Shown piece after piece: positions 12,708 through 22,122 of a stretch of 34,922 nucleotides of DNA; within the stretch, counting starts at the first letter, position 1; every line of letters starts with the position of its first letter. Below the pieces are notes generated by a model. That model searched no databases and was not told the DNA's origin. It saw nothing but the letters and a program-made list of their open reading frames with translations. The position numbers and the translations under genes were made by a program. This DNA comes from a virus, in IMG/VR virus record IMGVR_UViG_3300044843_000389, positions 1-34,922 of that record; one strand, given 5' to 3'.

Positions 12708-13739
12708 ATGGCAAATCCAAGTTATAGCAACATCCATCCAGTCAATGACATTCTCAGAAATCTTGCGATCGAAGCAATCCCAAGTGATGGACAACTGATC
12801 GCTGATCAAGTTATCGAAGCTGTTGATGTTAAGGCAATCGGTCCAACAGGCACTCTCTTGATCGAAGAAACTCGCAATTTCATGGGATCCCCCGATGTTG
12901 ATGCACAAAGAGCACCAGGTGCAGACCGTCAACGCATCGGAAATTTTGATCGTTCAAGCACAACCTTCTCAGCTAAAATCTATTCTTTATCTGATGAAAT
13001 TGCTCTTGAAGATATCAAGTATTCTCAATATCCAGGCAATGAAGAACAACGATCTTTCCGTAAAGTGCAAAGATCAATGCTCTTAAATCGTGAAGCTCGT
13101 TTAGCAAATCTTCTGTTTGGTGCTTCAAATTGGGGTAGCTATACATCAGCTCTTGCCTCTTTAGGTAGTGGCTCAAATGGTACTCAATGGAATCAAGCAG
13201 GTGCTGAGCCTTTAACCGATCTTCATGCTTTGCTCGATGTTATTCGTGCAAACAGCCATGGCATCAATCCCGACACTTTAGTTTTAGGTTATGGTGCTTT
13301 GCGTGCTTTAGCTAGAAATGCAGAAGTACGAGGCTTTTTCACTGCTGGTAGTACTCCATCAGGTACAGCATCAGGCAATCGCTTGATGAAAGATGACATG
13401 GTGATTTCTGTTCTCAAAGAAGTTTTAGGCATCCCAAATGTACATGTTGGTCAAGCTCGTAAAGAAACAGCAAATGCTGGCTTAACCTCTTCTGAAGCTC
13501 AAGTATGGACTGATGATAGCGTTTTCATGGGTATCATGAAGGGATCAGATGCAATTGCAAATAAGAACGGCGTCAAGGTTATGCCAGTAGCCGCTCTCAA
13601 TTTTGTATATGAAGGTTATTCTTCAGGTGCTTATGATGATCTTGCTATGACAAAACGCACTGTTTGGATGGAACACACCCATCAGGATAAGATCATCGCT
13701 CAAAATTATGGTTTCCTCTTGACTGATTGTTTAGCTTAA
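12708..13739 (+). CDS. Major capsid protein (HK97 fold, Mu/lambda-E-like)
   Basis: A 343-residue protein forming the head shell. It follows the scaffold and decoration genes in the canonical order, and includes a long helical segment (EEQRSFRKVQRSMLLNREAR), the GINPDTLVLGYGALRAL domain and a C-terminal beta region ending FLLTDCLA, consistent with HK97-type capsid proteins of about this length. AGGAG lies nine bases before ATG 12708. Among the window's proteins it is the clear candidate by order and composition. No separate N-terminal scaffold domain is fused. Confidence 0.82.
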   Translation: MANPSYSNIHPVNDILRNLAIEAIPSDGQLIADQVIEAVDVKAIGPTGTLLIEETRNFMGSPDVDAQRAPGADRQRIGNFDRSSTTFSAKIYSLSDEIALEDIKYSQYPGNEEQRSFRKVQRSMLLNREARLANLLFGASNWGSYTSALASLGSGSNGTQWNQAGAEPLTDLHALLDVIRANSHGINPDTLVLGYGALRALARNAEVRGFFTAGSTPSGTASGNRLMKDDMVISVLKEVLGIPNVHVGQARKETANAGLTSSEAQVWTDDSVFMGIMKGSDAIANKNGVKVMPVAALNFVYEGYSSGAYDDLAMTKRTVWMEHTHQDKIIAQNYGFLLTDCLA

Positions 13740-13746
13740 TGTTCGT

Positions 13747-14670
13747 ATGCTTAATTGTCCTTATTGCCTTAATTCTCTCAATAATATGGTGCACCTAGCT
13801 GAAGCTAGTGATGCAGATCAACAGGCAATAGAGGATATCAGAAAACAATGGATTAATGAACGCAATCCACAATTAAAACTCTTGCTCAAAATGAGATTGG
13901 ATGTCCTCGTCAAAGAGGTTAATTCAGCTAAAACATTTGAGGAAGAAATGAAGAAAGCGACAAATCGATTATATCGTGCAATCGCTGAAATGGTGCAACA
14001 AGGTCAAGGGCAGATGCTTGTTAGTATGTCACCTGATGAGCTTAAATCATTTTTAATCTCAAGTGGCATGGGAGACGCTTTGACTTATTTTGAGCGTTCT
14101 CAAGTGGACATAGTGGAATTGATCAATAAGGCAACTCTTGCGATTGATCCTGAGTTTAAATCAGCACCTCCAAATCTCATTCAAGCGATTGCTCAGCAAA
14201 CTTCATCACAAGTTTTTGATGCTCAAATCTTGCCTTCTCTTAGTAGTGCAATTCGCAACATGGCAACAACGGCGATTATTGTTGGAAGCTCAAAGCCTGT
14301 ACTTGATCAGATGAGAATTGCTTTTGAAAAATCTGTTGGCGTTGGTACTACTCAAGCAAGAACGAAGATCGCTGAATTTGGGAGATCTATCAATGCTTTA
14401 AATGCTGATGAAGCTGGTTTAGAGAACTTCATTTATGTTGGGCCTAAAGATGGGATAACTCGTCCATTTTGTCGCAAGCTTGTTGGAAAAGTGCTATCTA
14501 AGAAACAGATCATCAAGCTTGACAATGGACAACCTTCAAGCGGTCCTCCATTGACTTCGGGCGGTGGCTATAATTGTAGACATTCATGGGCTCCAGTTAG
14601 TAAGGGATTTCTAAAGGTCAATGATTTAACGGTGGTTTCAGATAGTGAGATAAAGGACATAACAACATGA
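13747..14670 (+). CDS. Minor head protein with MuF-like C-terminal domain
   Basis: A 307-residue protein. The C-terminal 70 residues contain FIYVGPKDGITRPFCRKLVGK and GGGYNCRHSWAPVS, the Cys/Arg/His pattern of the phage head morphogenesis (MuF/SPP1 gp7) domain. The N-terminus begins MLNCPYCLNSLNN, a lone CxxC. Between them lies a mostly helical region. Such proteins ride in the head or connect to the portal and are sometimes ejected with DNA. It lies after the capsid gene, whereas in Mu gene F precedes the protease. No good Shine-Dalgarno precedes ATG 13747, so coupling to the capsid stop seven bases upstream is likely. Confidence 0.7.
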   Translation: MLNCPYCLNSLNNMVHLAEASDADQQAIEDIRKQWINERNPQLKLLLKMRLDVLVKEVNSAKTFEEEMKKATNRLYRAIAEMVQQGQGQMLVSMSPDELKSFLISSGMGDALTYFERSQVDIVELINKATLAIDPEFKSAPPNLIQAIAQQTSSQVFDAQILPSLSSAIRNMATTAIIVGSSKPVLDQMRIAFEKSVGVGTTQARTKIAEFGRSINALNADEAGLENFIYVGPKDGITRPFCRKLVGKVLSKKQIIKLDNGQPSSGPPLTSGGGYNCRHSWAPVSKGFLKVNDLTVVSDSEIKDITT

Positions 14671-15617
14671 GAAAAGCACAACAAGGCAAAAATTATAATT
14701 TTATTTGGCAAGCTCCACATCCAATCAGTGGAACTCCATCAATTGCATTCTATCTTGAAGGTGGATCAGTTGGCGGTGCTATGTCTCAAGGTCGATCTGA
14801 TTTAGTAGCTACTGATTTAGATAGAGATAGACGAGTTATGACTTTGTCAGCATCAGCATCAGCCTTAAAGCAATTTCAATCAGATGCTTTTTTACTCACT
14901 GATGCAGATACTTTCTTTTCAATTAAGATCGTGCGTATCACTGGAACACAATTGATCTTAGCTGATCCATTGCCTAGAGATATCGCATTCACATCTAACT
15001 CAACAATTCAATTTGCTAGTTGGCTTTATACTTGCTCATCTTCCAATGTCACCGCCTCTAAGCAGACCGTTGCTTATGCCGTTGAATATGTACAAAGCGA
15101 AGGCACACAAACAATCAATAGAGTTGAAAAAGGCTCTTTAAAGATTGTGCCTCGTCCTTTTGATACTGGTTTAGATCATAATAAGCTATGCTCAATTTTT
15201 CCTCATATTGCTGATCTAGCACCTAGACGGGCAAACGGCTTTGAAGAGCAAATATCATCAGCACTTGATGAACTTGCTTTATATGTAAGAGATTTAATTG
15301 TACCGAGAGACGTTGATGAAGATGATATACACAATTCACATGATTTATTGCAAGCTCATTCCTATCTTGCGATTGCTCGTATCCATGAGCTTAATGGCAA
15401 TATCGATTTAAGCGAGAAGATGAGAGCAAGGGGAATTGAACTTGCTGATCTTTCTATGAAAACAATCAGCCTTGATTTGAATACAGATGGCATCATCCAA
15501 ACTACTGAGAACAATCAGCGAGTAAGTGCAAGCTCTGATATTCGTGGGAATTTTGCAGGTAGATCAGTTGGAGAGTATGAAGCTCAGTTTATCCCTTCAA
15601 GAAATATGAGATGGTAA
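14667..15617 (+). CDS. Putative head-tail connector protein
   Basis: A 316-residue protein of unknown family, starting in an ATGA overlap after AAGGACATAACAAC. The first half is beta-rich (SIAFYLEGGSVGGAM, then RVMTLSASASAL); residues about 175-290 are helical with SALDELALYVRDLIVPRD and LLQAHSYLAIARIHEL, resembling the helical core of head-tail adaptor proteins. Its position, between the MuF-like protein and the neck proteins, fits a connector or adaptor. Function is inferred from order. Confidence 0.5.
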   Translation: MRKAQQGKNYNFIWQAPHPISGTPSIAFYLEGGSVGGAMSQGRSDLVATDLDRDRRVMTLSASASALKQFQSDAFLLTDADTFFSIKIVRITGTQLILADPLPRDIAFTSNSTIQFASWLYTCSSSNVTASKQTVAYAVEYVQSEGTQTINRVEKGSLKIVPRPFDTGLDHNKLCSIFPHIADLAPRRANGFEEQISSALDELALYVRDLIVPRDVDEDDIHNSHDLLQAHSYLAIARIHELNGNIDLSEKMRARGIELADLSMKTISLDLNTDGIIQTTENNQRVSASSDIRGNFAGRSVGEYEAQFIPSRNMRW

Positions 15618-16127
15618 ATGAAAGCAACATTAAGCCTAAACTTGCCAACCTTAAATTTGACTAAGCCTATGATGATAGGAATTGCACAAGATATCTTAGC
15701 AATCATCAAGATCAGAATTTACAAAGGCTTGGATTATAATTTGAGCAAGTTTAAGGCATACTCAACAAAACCTATTTACATTGGATATAAATCAACAACC
15801 TACAAAAGATTAAAACCTAAAGGTGGAGTTAAAAAACCTAACTCAATGTTTTTTGCTGGTGGATATGCTGAATATAAAGACAAATCTCGCAAGCGATCAA
15901 ATGCGATTGAAGGTCAAACGGCGTCCGTTGATTTAACTCTATCAGGGATGATGATGCAAAACTTTGTTGTGCTTGAGGCAACAAATACAAAATTCACTAT
16001 TGGGCTTTTGCCACCCGTTCAAGATTATGGTTATGCTGTTAATCAAGATCGTGGCTTTATTGGTCTTGCTCCCAAAGAGGTTGATCAGCTTGTGCAAATA
16101 GTTAAAGCAAATTTACTTGGAGAATAA
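15618..16127 (+). CDS. Putative neck / tail-completion protein
   Basis: A 169-residue basic protein that resembles the phage virion-morphogenesis (Mu gpG, HK97 gp10-like) group: RIYKGLDYNLSKFKAYS parallels the KGID-x-G-x-F-x-PYS motif, VDLTLSGMMMQNFVV parallels the LTGSML strand, and RGFIGLAPKEVD parallels the terminal R-F-G motif. These proteins close the head neck or complete the tail. It starts immediately after the previous stop and is followed one base later by the terminator gene, the usual order. Confidence 0.6.
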   Translation: MKATLSLNLPTLNLTKPMMIGIAQDILAIIKIRIYKGLDYNLSKFKAYSTKPIYIGYKSTTYKRLKPKGGVKKPNSMFFAGGYAEYKDKSRKRSNAIEGQTASVDLTLSGMMMQNFVVLEATNTKFTIGLLPPVQDYGYAVNQDRGFIGLAPKEVDQLVQIVKANLLGE

Positions 16128-16128
16128 C

Positions 16129-16584
16129 ATGGGCATATATGAAGCACTAGATCATCTCATAGATCGTATTGAGTCTATCACCCCAAAGACTGATGCTTAT
16201 CATCATTTTGTCTGTATCAAAGACGCTCAAGGAAACACACTATCACTTGAAAGCAGATCTAATCAAAATCGCTTGTTTGATATCGCCTTCAATGCACTTG
16301 CTCAAGATGATGGGCAAGCGGGCATCAGTGGACGCAAGAGAATTGATTTATCTGTTCGCGTCCGTTATGATATTGGTGGAGATCGTGGCTTGCTTGAACG
16401 AATGATTGCAGAAGACTCAAGCAAATTGATCGACACATTGAAACAACCTGATTATGATTTTTCAGTAACTGGGATTGTTTCTTTAATACCTGGTCAAGCT
16501 ACTACTCAAGAAATTCAAAATGATCCTTCTCAAGTTGGCTACCTTTTAATTTTACCTTTTACTCTTCTTTATTTGGAGGATTGA
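16129..16584 (+). CDS. Putative tail terminator protein
   Basis: A 151-residue protein in the position and size class of siphovirus tail terminators (lambda gpU-like), which cap the tube at its final length. It has an alpha/beta pattern: an N-terminal helix (IYEALDHLIDRIESI), strands VRVRYDIGG and VTGIVSLIP, and a final strand YLLILPFTLLYLE. The start is ATG 16129, with GGAG six bases before; an in-frame TTG at 16117 is rejected. Assigned chiefly by order: neck protein, terminator, tube. Confidence 0.55.
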   Translation: MGIYEALDHLIDRIESITPKTDAYHHFVCIKDAQGNTLSLESRSNQNRLFDIAFNALAQDDGQAGISGRKRIDLSVRVRYDIGGDRGLLERMIAEDSSKLIDTLKQPDYDFSVTGIVSLIPGQATTQEIQNDPSQVGYLLILPFTLLYLED

Positions 16585-16585
16585 C

Positions 16586-17878
16586 ATGACAGTCACTCAT
16601 AGATCGCTATCAGTAGCAACCGAATCAACATTTGGCAGTTTATCATCATCATCAGGCTTGCCCGATTTCAGCGGCTTATCATTCATTTCATTGCCATGCG
16701 AAAGAGATCCCGTTGTGATTTATGGTGATGTTGTAGCCAATGAAAGACTTGAAACAAGAGACGGTCCCCATGGTCTACCACCTGAACCTGATACTGTTTG
16801 GAGTGGATCAAATCGAGTACAAAGACGAACGGGTCAAGTACAAGTCACAATCGATTTCACAACCGTTGGAAGTGGTGCAAATACCTATGCATCAACAGGC
16901 TTAGGCAAGCTCTTAAATGCTGGCTTTCTTACAAATCTCGCTGGCTTTACTTCTAGCGATACCGTAACCGCTGATGATGAGAATGTATTTACTCCAACAA
17001 CTACCAACACAAATTATAAGATTGGTGGTGTTGTATCATCTCTTATTAATGGTCGTTGCGAATATTCATCAGTGACAGCCAATAATCGTGGTGGTGCTGG
17101 TAAGATTGGCGTTTCTCCTGCATTTAGTGCAAATCCAACCGCTATTTATCCAATGCAAACTTGGTTTACTCCTTATGGTACTTCAAGCGGTCAAGTGGTT
17201 TCATCTCTATGCTTTAGAGTCGATGGTGTTGGCTTTCGTACATATGCCTATGGTTGCAAGCTTGCAAGCTTAAATATCTCTGTAAATGGTGGTCGTGTGA
17301 TGGGTGAATTTACCTTTCAAGCCGCTTTAATTCAAGATGATCATGGCAATGCAAGTGGACCAATTGAACCAGTTGTTTTAAGTGGTGCTACTCAACATTT
17401 TAGAAATGCTTATGCTGTTGTTTCTGATGTTGTCACTTACTCAAGAACCAATGTAGTTGGCACAACAGGTGAAGAACTTTCAAGAATTGCCTTAGATGCT
17501 GAAGGCTTTACATTTAACATTGCCAATACTTTGACACCTAAAGGCTATTCAAATTCTATTCTTGGGATGTCTGATATGGAGGTTTCAAATGTAGATGTTG
17601 AATGCACCTTGACCTTGTCATCAGTAAATACAACTTTAGCATCAGATTTTAATGATAGAAATGTTCGTCAAGTGTTAATAGGTACTGGACCCGTTGGCGA
17701 TGGCAAAGGTATGGCTTTATTCATCCCTGCTGGTTATTTAACCGTTGATCCAAATAAATATGATGTAGCGGGTGAGATTGTGAAGCAAGTTTTAACCTAC
17801 AAGCAAAGCCGATTCGGTGGTGATGTAGGTACAACACAGCCCGCCAATTCACCTGTGAGAATTGCACTAGGAATTTAA
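16586..17878 (+). CDS. Major tail tube protein (putative)
   Basis: A 430-residue beta-rich, Ser/Thr/Gly/Val-rich protein between the terminator and the frameshifted tail-assembly chaperone, the place of the tube subunit in siphoviruses. The middle and end carry repeated strand pairs such as QVQVTIDFTTV, GEFTFQAALIQDD and VDVECTLTLSS. It is longer than a minimal tube protein, so it probably includes an added surface domain. GGAGG lies six bases before ATG 16586. No sheath gene accompanies it, supporting a non-contractile tail. Confidence 0.65.
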   Translation: MTVTHRSLSVATESTFGSLSSSSGLPDFSGLSFISLPCERDPVVIYGDVVANERLETRDGPHGLPPEPDTVWSGSNRVQRRTGQVQVTIDFTTVGSGANTYASTGLGKLLNAGFLTNLAGFTSSDTVTADDENVFTPTTTNTNYKIGGVVSSLINGRCEYSSVTANNRGGAGKIGVSPAFSANPTAIYPMQTWFTPYGTSSGQVVSSLCFRVDGVGFRTYAYGCKLASLNISVNGGRVMGEFTFQAALIQDDHGNASGPIEPVVLSGATQHFRNAYAVVSDVVTYSRTNVVGTTGEELSRIALDAEGFTFNIANTLTPKGYSNSILGMSDMEVSNVDVECTLTLSSVNTTLASDFNDRNVRQVLIGTGPVGDGKGMALFIPAGYLTVDPNKYDVAGEIVKQVLTYKQSRFGGDVGTTQPANSPVRIALGI

Positions 17879-17879
17879 G

Positions 17880-18392
17880 ATGCTAAAATTCAGCACAACA
17901 ACAACCATTGAGATTAAAATTGCTGTTTCTTGTGATCCAGCTCTAGATATGACATCGGCTGAAATCACCGCTTATCTTCAAGGAGATTTTGACTCTCTCA
18001 AGATCAAGCAAGATCAAGCTCCAACCTACTTCTTTATCAAGCCACTCTCTCCGTCTGATAGAGAAGAGATTGAGATTAAGGCTGGTGCATATACTAGATC
18101 AGAACTTGGAAGAATGCTTTTTGTTGAACAACCTGATGATCAAAAAAAGCGAGCATATTGGCAAGACTCTTTATCTGATCAAGAGAAGAATGCTTTTGCT
18201 CAATATCAAGCCTATCTCAATCGTGTATATGCTGAAACGGCTAAAAAAGCATTGGTCAAGGTTGAGGGCTTTGACGGTAATGCTTGGGATGCAATCCAAT
18301 CAATCAAACCTGATCATCATCGTATTCAAACAATCGCTGAGATCGTAACTCATATTCAAAGAATTTCCCTTTTAGGTGACGAGGGAAAATAG
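17880..18392 (+). CDS. Tail assembly chaperone, short (G-like) product
   Basis: A 170-residue acidic, mostly helical protein upstream of the tape measure, corresponding to lambda gpG. Chaperones of this class coat the tape measure protein during tail assembly. The zero-frame product stops at TAG 18390-18392, directly after the slippery heptamer GGGAAAA. AGGA lies seven bases before ATG 17880. Sequence conservation in this class is low, so the call rests on position, size and the frameshift that follows. Confidence 0.75.
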   Translation: MLKFSTTTTIEIKIAVSCDPALDMTSAEITAYLQGDFDSLKIKQDQAPTYFFIKPLSPSDREEIEIKAGAYTRSELGRMLFVEQPDDQKKRAYWQDSLSDQEKNAFAQYQAYLNRVYAETAKKALVKVEGFDGNAWDAIQSIKPDHHRIQTIAEIVTHIQRISLLGDEGK

Positions 18393-18820
18393 CGATCACA
18401 TCCTCAATATGGCTATCTCAAAATAAAGGGAGATCTTGGGGGTGTGAGCAATGTAAATCTAAGCCAGGATTAAGACAACTTAGAGGCAATTGTGGTGGCA
18501 AGTTTCAAAAGGGATTGCCTTATTTAGATGAAGATGAGCAAGGCTTATTTGTACCTGCTTATCGTGTTGCACCTGATAGCGATGAAGCTTTCAGCGAGCT
18601 TAAAATAAGATCATGTCCCGTTGCACTTGCAAATCTAGCTACTCCAATCGTAAATGCTTTTTTTAGTCATACGAATGGACTATTTGACATAAAAACATCT
18701 TATCCATCGCCAACTTGTGCTATTGTTGAAGCCATAGATTTATTATACTATCATCATCAATTGTTAAAAAATCGTCTTCATGAAAGACAGATGAGTGAGA
18801 TCAACAATGGCAGAAAATAG
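17880..18820 (+). CDS. Frameshifted tail assembly chaperone (GT-like), join 17880..18389 and 18389..18820
   Basis: A -1 frameshift on GGGAAAA (18383-18389) moves ribosomes into an open frame that runs without a stop from 18389 to TAG 18818-18820, adding 143 residues to give 313. The added part begins IAITSSIW, contains GCEQC and a later NCGG, a possible zinc knuckle, then LPYLDEDEQGLFVPAYRV and a helical end. The extension has no good independent start (only a TTG at 18515 without a ribosome site), which supports production by frameshift. In lambda the T extension recruits the tube protein to the tape measure. The stop overlaps the tape measure start by 14 bases. Confidence 0.82.
18383..18447 (+). 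promoter_or_regulatory. Programmed -1 ribosomal frameshift signal
   Basis: Slippery heptamer GGGAAAA (18383-18389) is read G GGA AAA in the zero frame and sits directly before the stop. After a 6-base spacer, TCACATCCTCAA (18396-18407) pairs with TTGGGGGTGTGA (18436-18447) over 12 bp with two G-U pairs. Inside the loop ATCTC (18415-18419) can pair with GAGAT (18430-18434). AGG and GAGG just upstream could act as an internal Shine-Dalgarno stimulator. Confidence 0.82.
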
Positions 18821-20948
18821 AGTCGTGATTGATGTTGAGGTTGAAGGCGTCCAACAAGCACAAAGAGATCTTGAGAAAGTACAAGGATCAGCGTCTGAGA
18901 TAGGCGAATCAGTCAAAGGCGTTGGAGAATCTTTTAAAGGCGTTGGTGCAATTGTATCAGCACAAGGCGGGGTTATGGGTGAAGCCTTCAATTCGCTTGG
19001 TGAGTCCGTTGGTGGTTTAGTTGACGGTTTTGGTGCAATGGGTGATGTTTTAGAGAGCGGTGGCAAAAGTGGAATAGTTGCGTTTATGGGAATGCTTGGG
19101 CCAATCTCAGCAATAGCTGGGGCTTTGGCTTTGGCAATAGAAGCATTTAATCAATTTAGTGGAGCGGCCAAAGAAGCTGAACAAATTGAAGCAGCAGTAA
19201 CGGCGGCGGCTAGTGATCTCACCGCTAAGATGGAAGAGCTTGCTGATAAAGGTATCAAGCCAACCAATGATCAGTTAAAAGACCTTATTTCTCTAAACTC
19301 AGAGGCAAGATTAAAGCTTGAGATTTTGAATGAAAAGAACGCAAGCTTAACAAAGGTCTATACTGAGCAAATCAAGGCTCAAAAGATGCTTGCTGATGAG
19401 CAAAGAAGATATGCATCTCAAACGAATGAACGATTGAAATCTGATGAGTATTTAATAGCCTCTCAGATGCGACTTGCAGAAGCTGATAAAGCCGTTGCTA
19501 AAGCACAAGATGAATTGACCAAAGGCTATGAGATCGCATTGCCAGCCATACAAAAAGCTCAGGAGTATCAAAGAGATTTGGCGATGACTGAGCAAGAGGC
19601 AACAGATGCACTCAAAGCACAACTAGAAATTCAAAAAGAATATAGCGATCTTTTACTCAATACCTCCACCTTATCAGCCTATGAAAAATCGATCTTACAA
19701 AAAGAGAGAGATTTGAGCATTGAGAAAAGATTGGCTGATCAACATGGTAAGACAACAAAAGAGATTCAAGCACTGACTAAAGTTATTGAGGAAGAAAACA
19801 AAGCTAGACAATCAAGCGACTTACTCCAACTCAAAGAGATTAAAAATCAACAAGAGATAGAGCAAATCAAACAAGCTGAAGCTGATCGTTTAAAGAGTGA
19901 GCAAAAGGCAAGATCAGATGCTTTCAAGGCAAGGCAAATGCAAATCATATCTGAGCAATCTCAGATCAATGTACTTGAAATTCAATTAACTAAATCAGGC
20001 TTTGATGAGCAAATAGCACTTGCTGAAAACAACTATAAAACGGCTCAACAATTAAATAAAAATAATAAAAATCAATTGTTAATTGCTGAAAAACAATATC
20101 AACTAGCAATTCAAGGGATAAATGATCAACGACTTGCACAAGAGCAAGCTAAAATCTCAGAGCAAGCAAGGATCAATCAAGATTTAATCAATCAACAAAT
20201 AGCACACGAAGAGGCAACATATCAAGCAAGCATACAATATCAACAAAAGCAACAGGAATTAAGGGATAAGATCGCAATCTTAGATATTGAAGCTGGCAAA
20301 GATGAATACAAAAAGCAACTTGATCTATTGGCAAAAAATCAAGAGATTGAATTAAGATCAGTTGAGGATAATGAACTTGCTAAAGCTGAAATTCAAAAGA
20401 GATATGCAAATCAAAGAGTCAAGGTTGAGAGTTATGCAGCATCTGAAATGGGTGAGATGGCAATGGCAACAACTCAAGCATTTGCTGCATCTGTTGCTGG
20501 TGCAATTATGGGAGCTCAATCAATGGAAGAAGCAATCAAGTCAACACTTGAAGGCTTAGCACAAGAGGCAATCGCAAGATCAATCTTTGCAACCGCTATG
20601 GGTTTTTCAGCTTTGGCTTTGGGTCCAATTGGTGGTGTTTCAGCTAGTCAATATTTTCAATCAGCCGCTTTATTTGCTGGTGTTGGTGCTATTGCTGGGG
20701 TTTCATCAAAAGCGATGGGAGGCGGTGGAGGTGGTGGATCTTCAGCAAGTGTTTCTCCAACGGGTTTGGCACAAGCACAAGCACCGACTAGACCAGAAGC
20801 AAGTAAATCTGAGCCAATGGTCTTTAATATTAACTTCGGTGGATCGGTCATCTATGATACAAAGGCGGCCGCTGAAAGAGCATTTGCTGATCGTATTGTA
20901 AGACAAATAAATAACTCAAACAGAGGAATGGTAAGATTAAATGCCTAG
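18807..20948 (+). CDS. Tape measure protein
   Basis: A 713-residue protein that sets tail length and is threaded through the tube. Residues about 100-540 are a nearly unbroken Gln/Glu/Lys/Ala-rich coiled coil. About 545-650 is hydrophobic (GAIMGAQ, then FATAMGFSALALGPIGG and AALFAGVGAIAGV), a segment thought in this class to enter the host membrane, followed by a polyglycine hinge and a beta-like end. At roughly 1.5 angstrom per residue the tail would be near 100 nm. ATG 18807 overlaps the chaperone stop by 14 bases; an in-frame GTG at 18795 is less likely. Confidence 0.9.
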   Translation: MAENRVVIDVEVEGVQQAQRDLEKVQGSASEIGESVKGVGESFKGVGAIVSAQGGVMGEAFNSLGESVGGLVDGFGAMGDVLESGGKSGIVAFMGMLGPISAIAGALALAIEAFNQFSGAAKEAEQIEAAVTAAASDLTAKMEELADKGIKPTNDQLKDLISLNSEARLKLEILNEKNASLTKVYTEQIKAQKMLADEQRRYASQTNERLKSDEYLIASQMRLAEADKAVAKAQDELTKGYEIALPAIQKAQEYQRDLAMTEQEATDALKAQLEIQKEYSDLLLNTSTLSAYEKSILQKERDLSIEKRLADQHGKTTKEIQALTKVIEEENKARQSSDLLQLKEIKNQQEIEQIKQAEADRLKSEQKARSDAFKARQMQIISEQSQINVLEIQLTKSGFDEQIALAENNYKTAQQLNKNNKNQLLIAEKQYQLAIQGINDQRLAQEQAKISEQARINQDLINQQIAHEEATYQASIQYQQKQQELRDKIAILDIEAGKDEYKKQLDLLAKNQEIELRSVEDNELAKAEIQKRYANQRVKVESYAASEMGEMAMATTQAFAASVAGAIMGAQSMEEAIKSTLEGLAQEAIARSIFATAMGFSALALGPIGGVSASQYFQSAALFAGVGAIAGVSSKAMGGGGGGGSSASVSPTGLAQAQAPTRPEASKSEPMVFNINFGGSVIYDTKAAAERAFADRIVRQINNSNRGMVRLNA

Positions 20949-22122
20949 AAATGAATTTGCTCCTAATTTTGCATTGATTACTGATTTTGATGCAAGGCCT
21001 TTCACAAGCACATTGTACACAACGGAAGGACAAGACATCAGCTTGCCATCAGCATCTCAGATCGTGTTTGATAATCCTATTCAGTTTCTAAACGGTCAAG
21101 GGATGAGCTCAAGCTATTCTCTCAAACATGACTTAGAAGCTGACATATCAGGCTCAACATGGACGATTTCCATTGATAAGCAAGATCGTATTAATTGGGC
21201 TGTTTCTCCATTGCATACAATGGACATCAACACAAATGCGGGCGGTGGTGAGATTTGGGGGTTAGATAATGATTATCTTGAAATGTATGAATCGCCTGCT
21301 GTGTTTCCCAATGACTGGCAACGAGGCAACTTAATTTTTTGGCAAAGTGGCAATTCAAACTATGGAAAAATCAGCTATACCGAATCAGGTGTAGCATCTC
21401 CATTCTTATATCCAAATTTTCCACTTGCTCAAGATATGGTTTCTCTCTTATCGATCAGATCGGGCAATGGTCAATATTGCCTACAATCAAGGGATGAATT
21501 TTATTTTGCACAAGCTCATCAATGGATTTTGAGAGATGATGGGCATGTGGTGAGAATGTCAAGCTTTACCAATCCATCATTCTCATGGGTTGATACAGAT
21601 TTCAGAGATAGGCTTGGATTTAGTGGAAATGAGCAATGGGTTTCTCTCTATGGAAGAAAAGCATTGATCGCTGATCATGTGATGCCAGGCGTCTTATATC
21701 CATCTCGACCATTTCAAGATCATCATATAGCATACGATCGAGTTAGCGAATATCAACGCAAGATAGGTGGTGGCTTTACATCCAACTTCATCGGCAATTA
21801 TGTTAAATCTCGATTGACTTTCCATTTAGATGCTTATGCTGATATTCAGAACGATTATCGATTTTTTAGCGATACTTTGGGGGCTTACTTTTACAAGGGA
21901 GCAAAGATCAATTTCATTCAAGGGGTTGGAGATCCTAGACTAGCAAGGATAACCAATGATATCACCTCATCAAATCCAGCTTATTCTCTCACTCATACAA
22001 GCGAAAATAACGGCGATCAAGGCGTGATCGTTGGCACTATAACAGACATCTCAGCAGATCTCGCTTATGATGGAGTTATCAGAAGAAGAGTACCTATCAC
22101 AATGGAGATCGAGCATGAGTAA
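20941..22122 (+). CDS. Putative tail tip protein (distal-tail position)
   Basis: A 393-residue beta-rich protein directly after the tape measure, where siphoviruses encode the distal tail protein. It is rich in Trp, Tyr and Asp (INWAVSPLHTMDINTNAGGG, then RDRLGFSGNEQWVSLYG). No motif gives a family. The start overlaps the tape measure stop by eight bases with only a weak ribosome site, so translation is probably coupled. Tail role inferred from order. Confidence 0.55.
   Translation: MPRNEFAPNFALITDFDARPFTSTLYTTEGQDISLPSASQIVFDNPIQFLNGQGMSSSYSLKHDLEADISGSTWTISIDKQDRINWAVSPLHTMDINTNAGGGEIWGLDNDYLEMYESPAVFPNDWQRGNLIFWQSGNSNYGKISYTESGVASPFLYPNFPLAQDMVSLLSIRSGNGQYCLQSRDEFYFAQAHQWILRDDGHVVRMSSFTNPSFSWVDTDFRDRLGFSGNEQWVSLYGRKALIADHVMPGVLYPSRPFQDHHIAYDRVSEYQRKIGGGFTSNFIGNYVKSRLTFHLDAYADIQNDYRFFSDTLGAYFYKGAKINFIQGVGDPRLARITNDITSSNPAYSLTHTSENNGDQGVIVGTITDISADLAYDGVIRRRVPITMEIEHE

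Noticed and set aside
18515-18820. Independent gene for the chaperone extension
   Set aside because: Only a TTG start without a ribosome site; the frame is open back to the slippery heptamer, so a frameshift explains it better.
18764-19066. Pro/Ser/Thr-rich leftward open frame
   Set aside because: Antisense of the Gly/Val/Glu-rich tape measure start; no ribosome site or partner gene.
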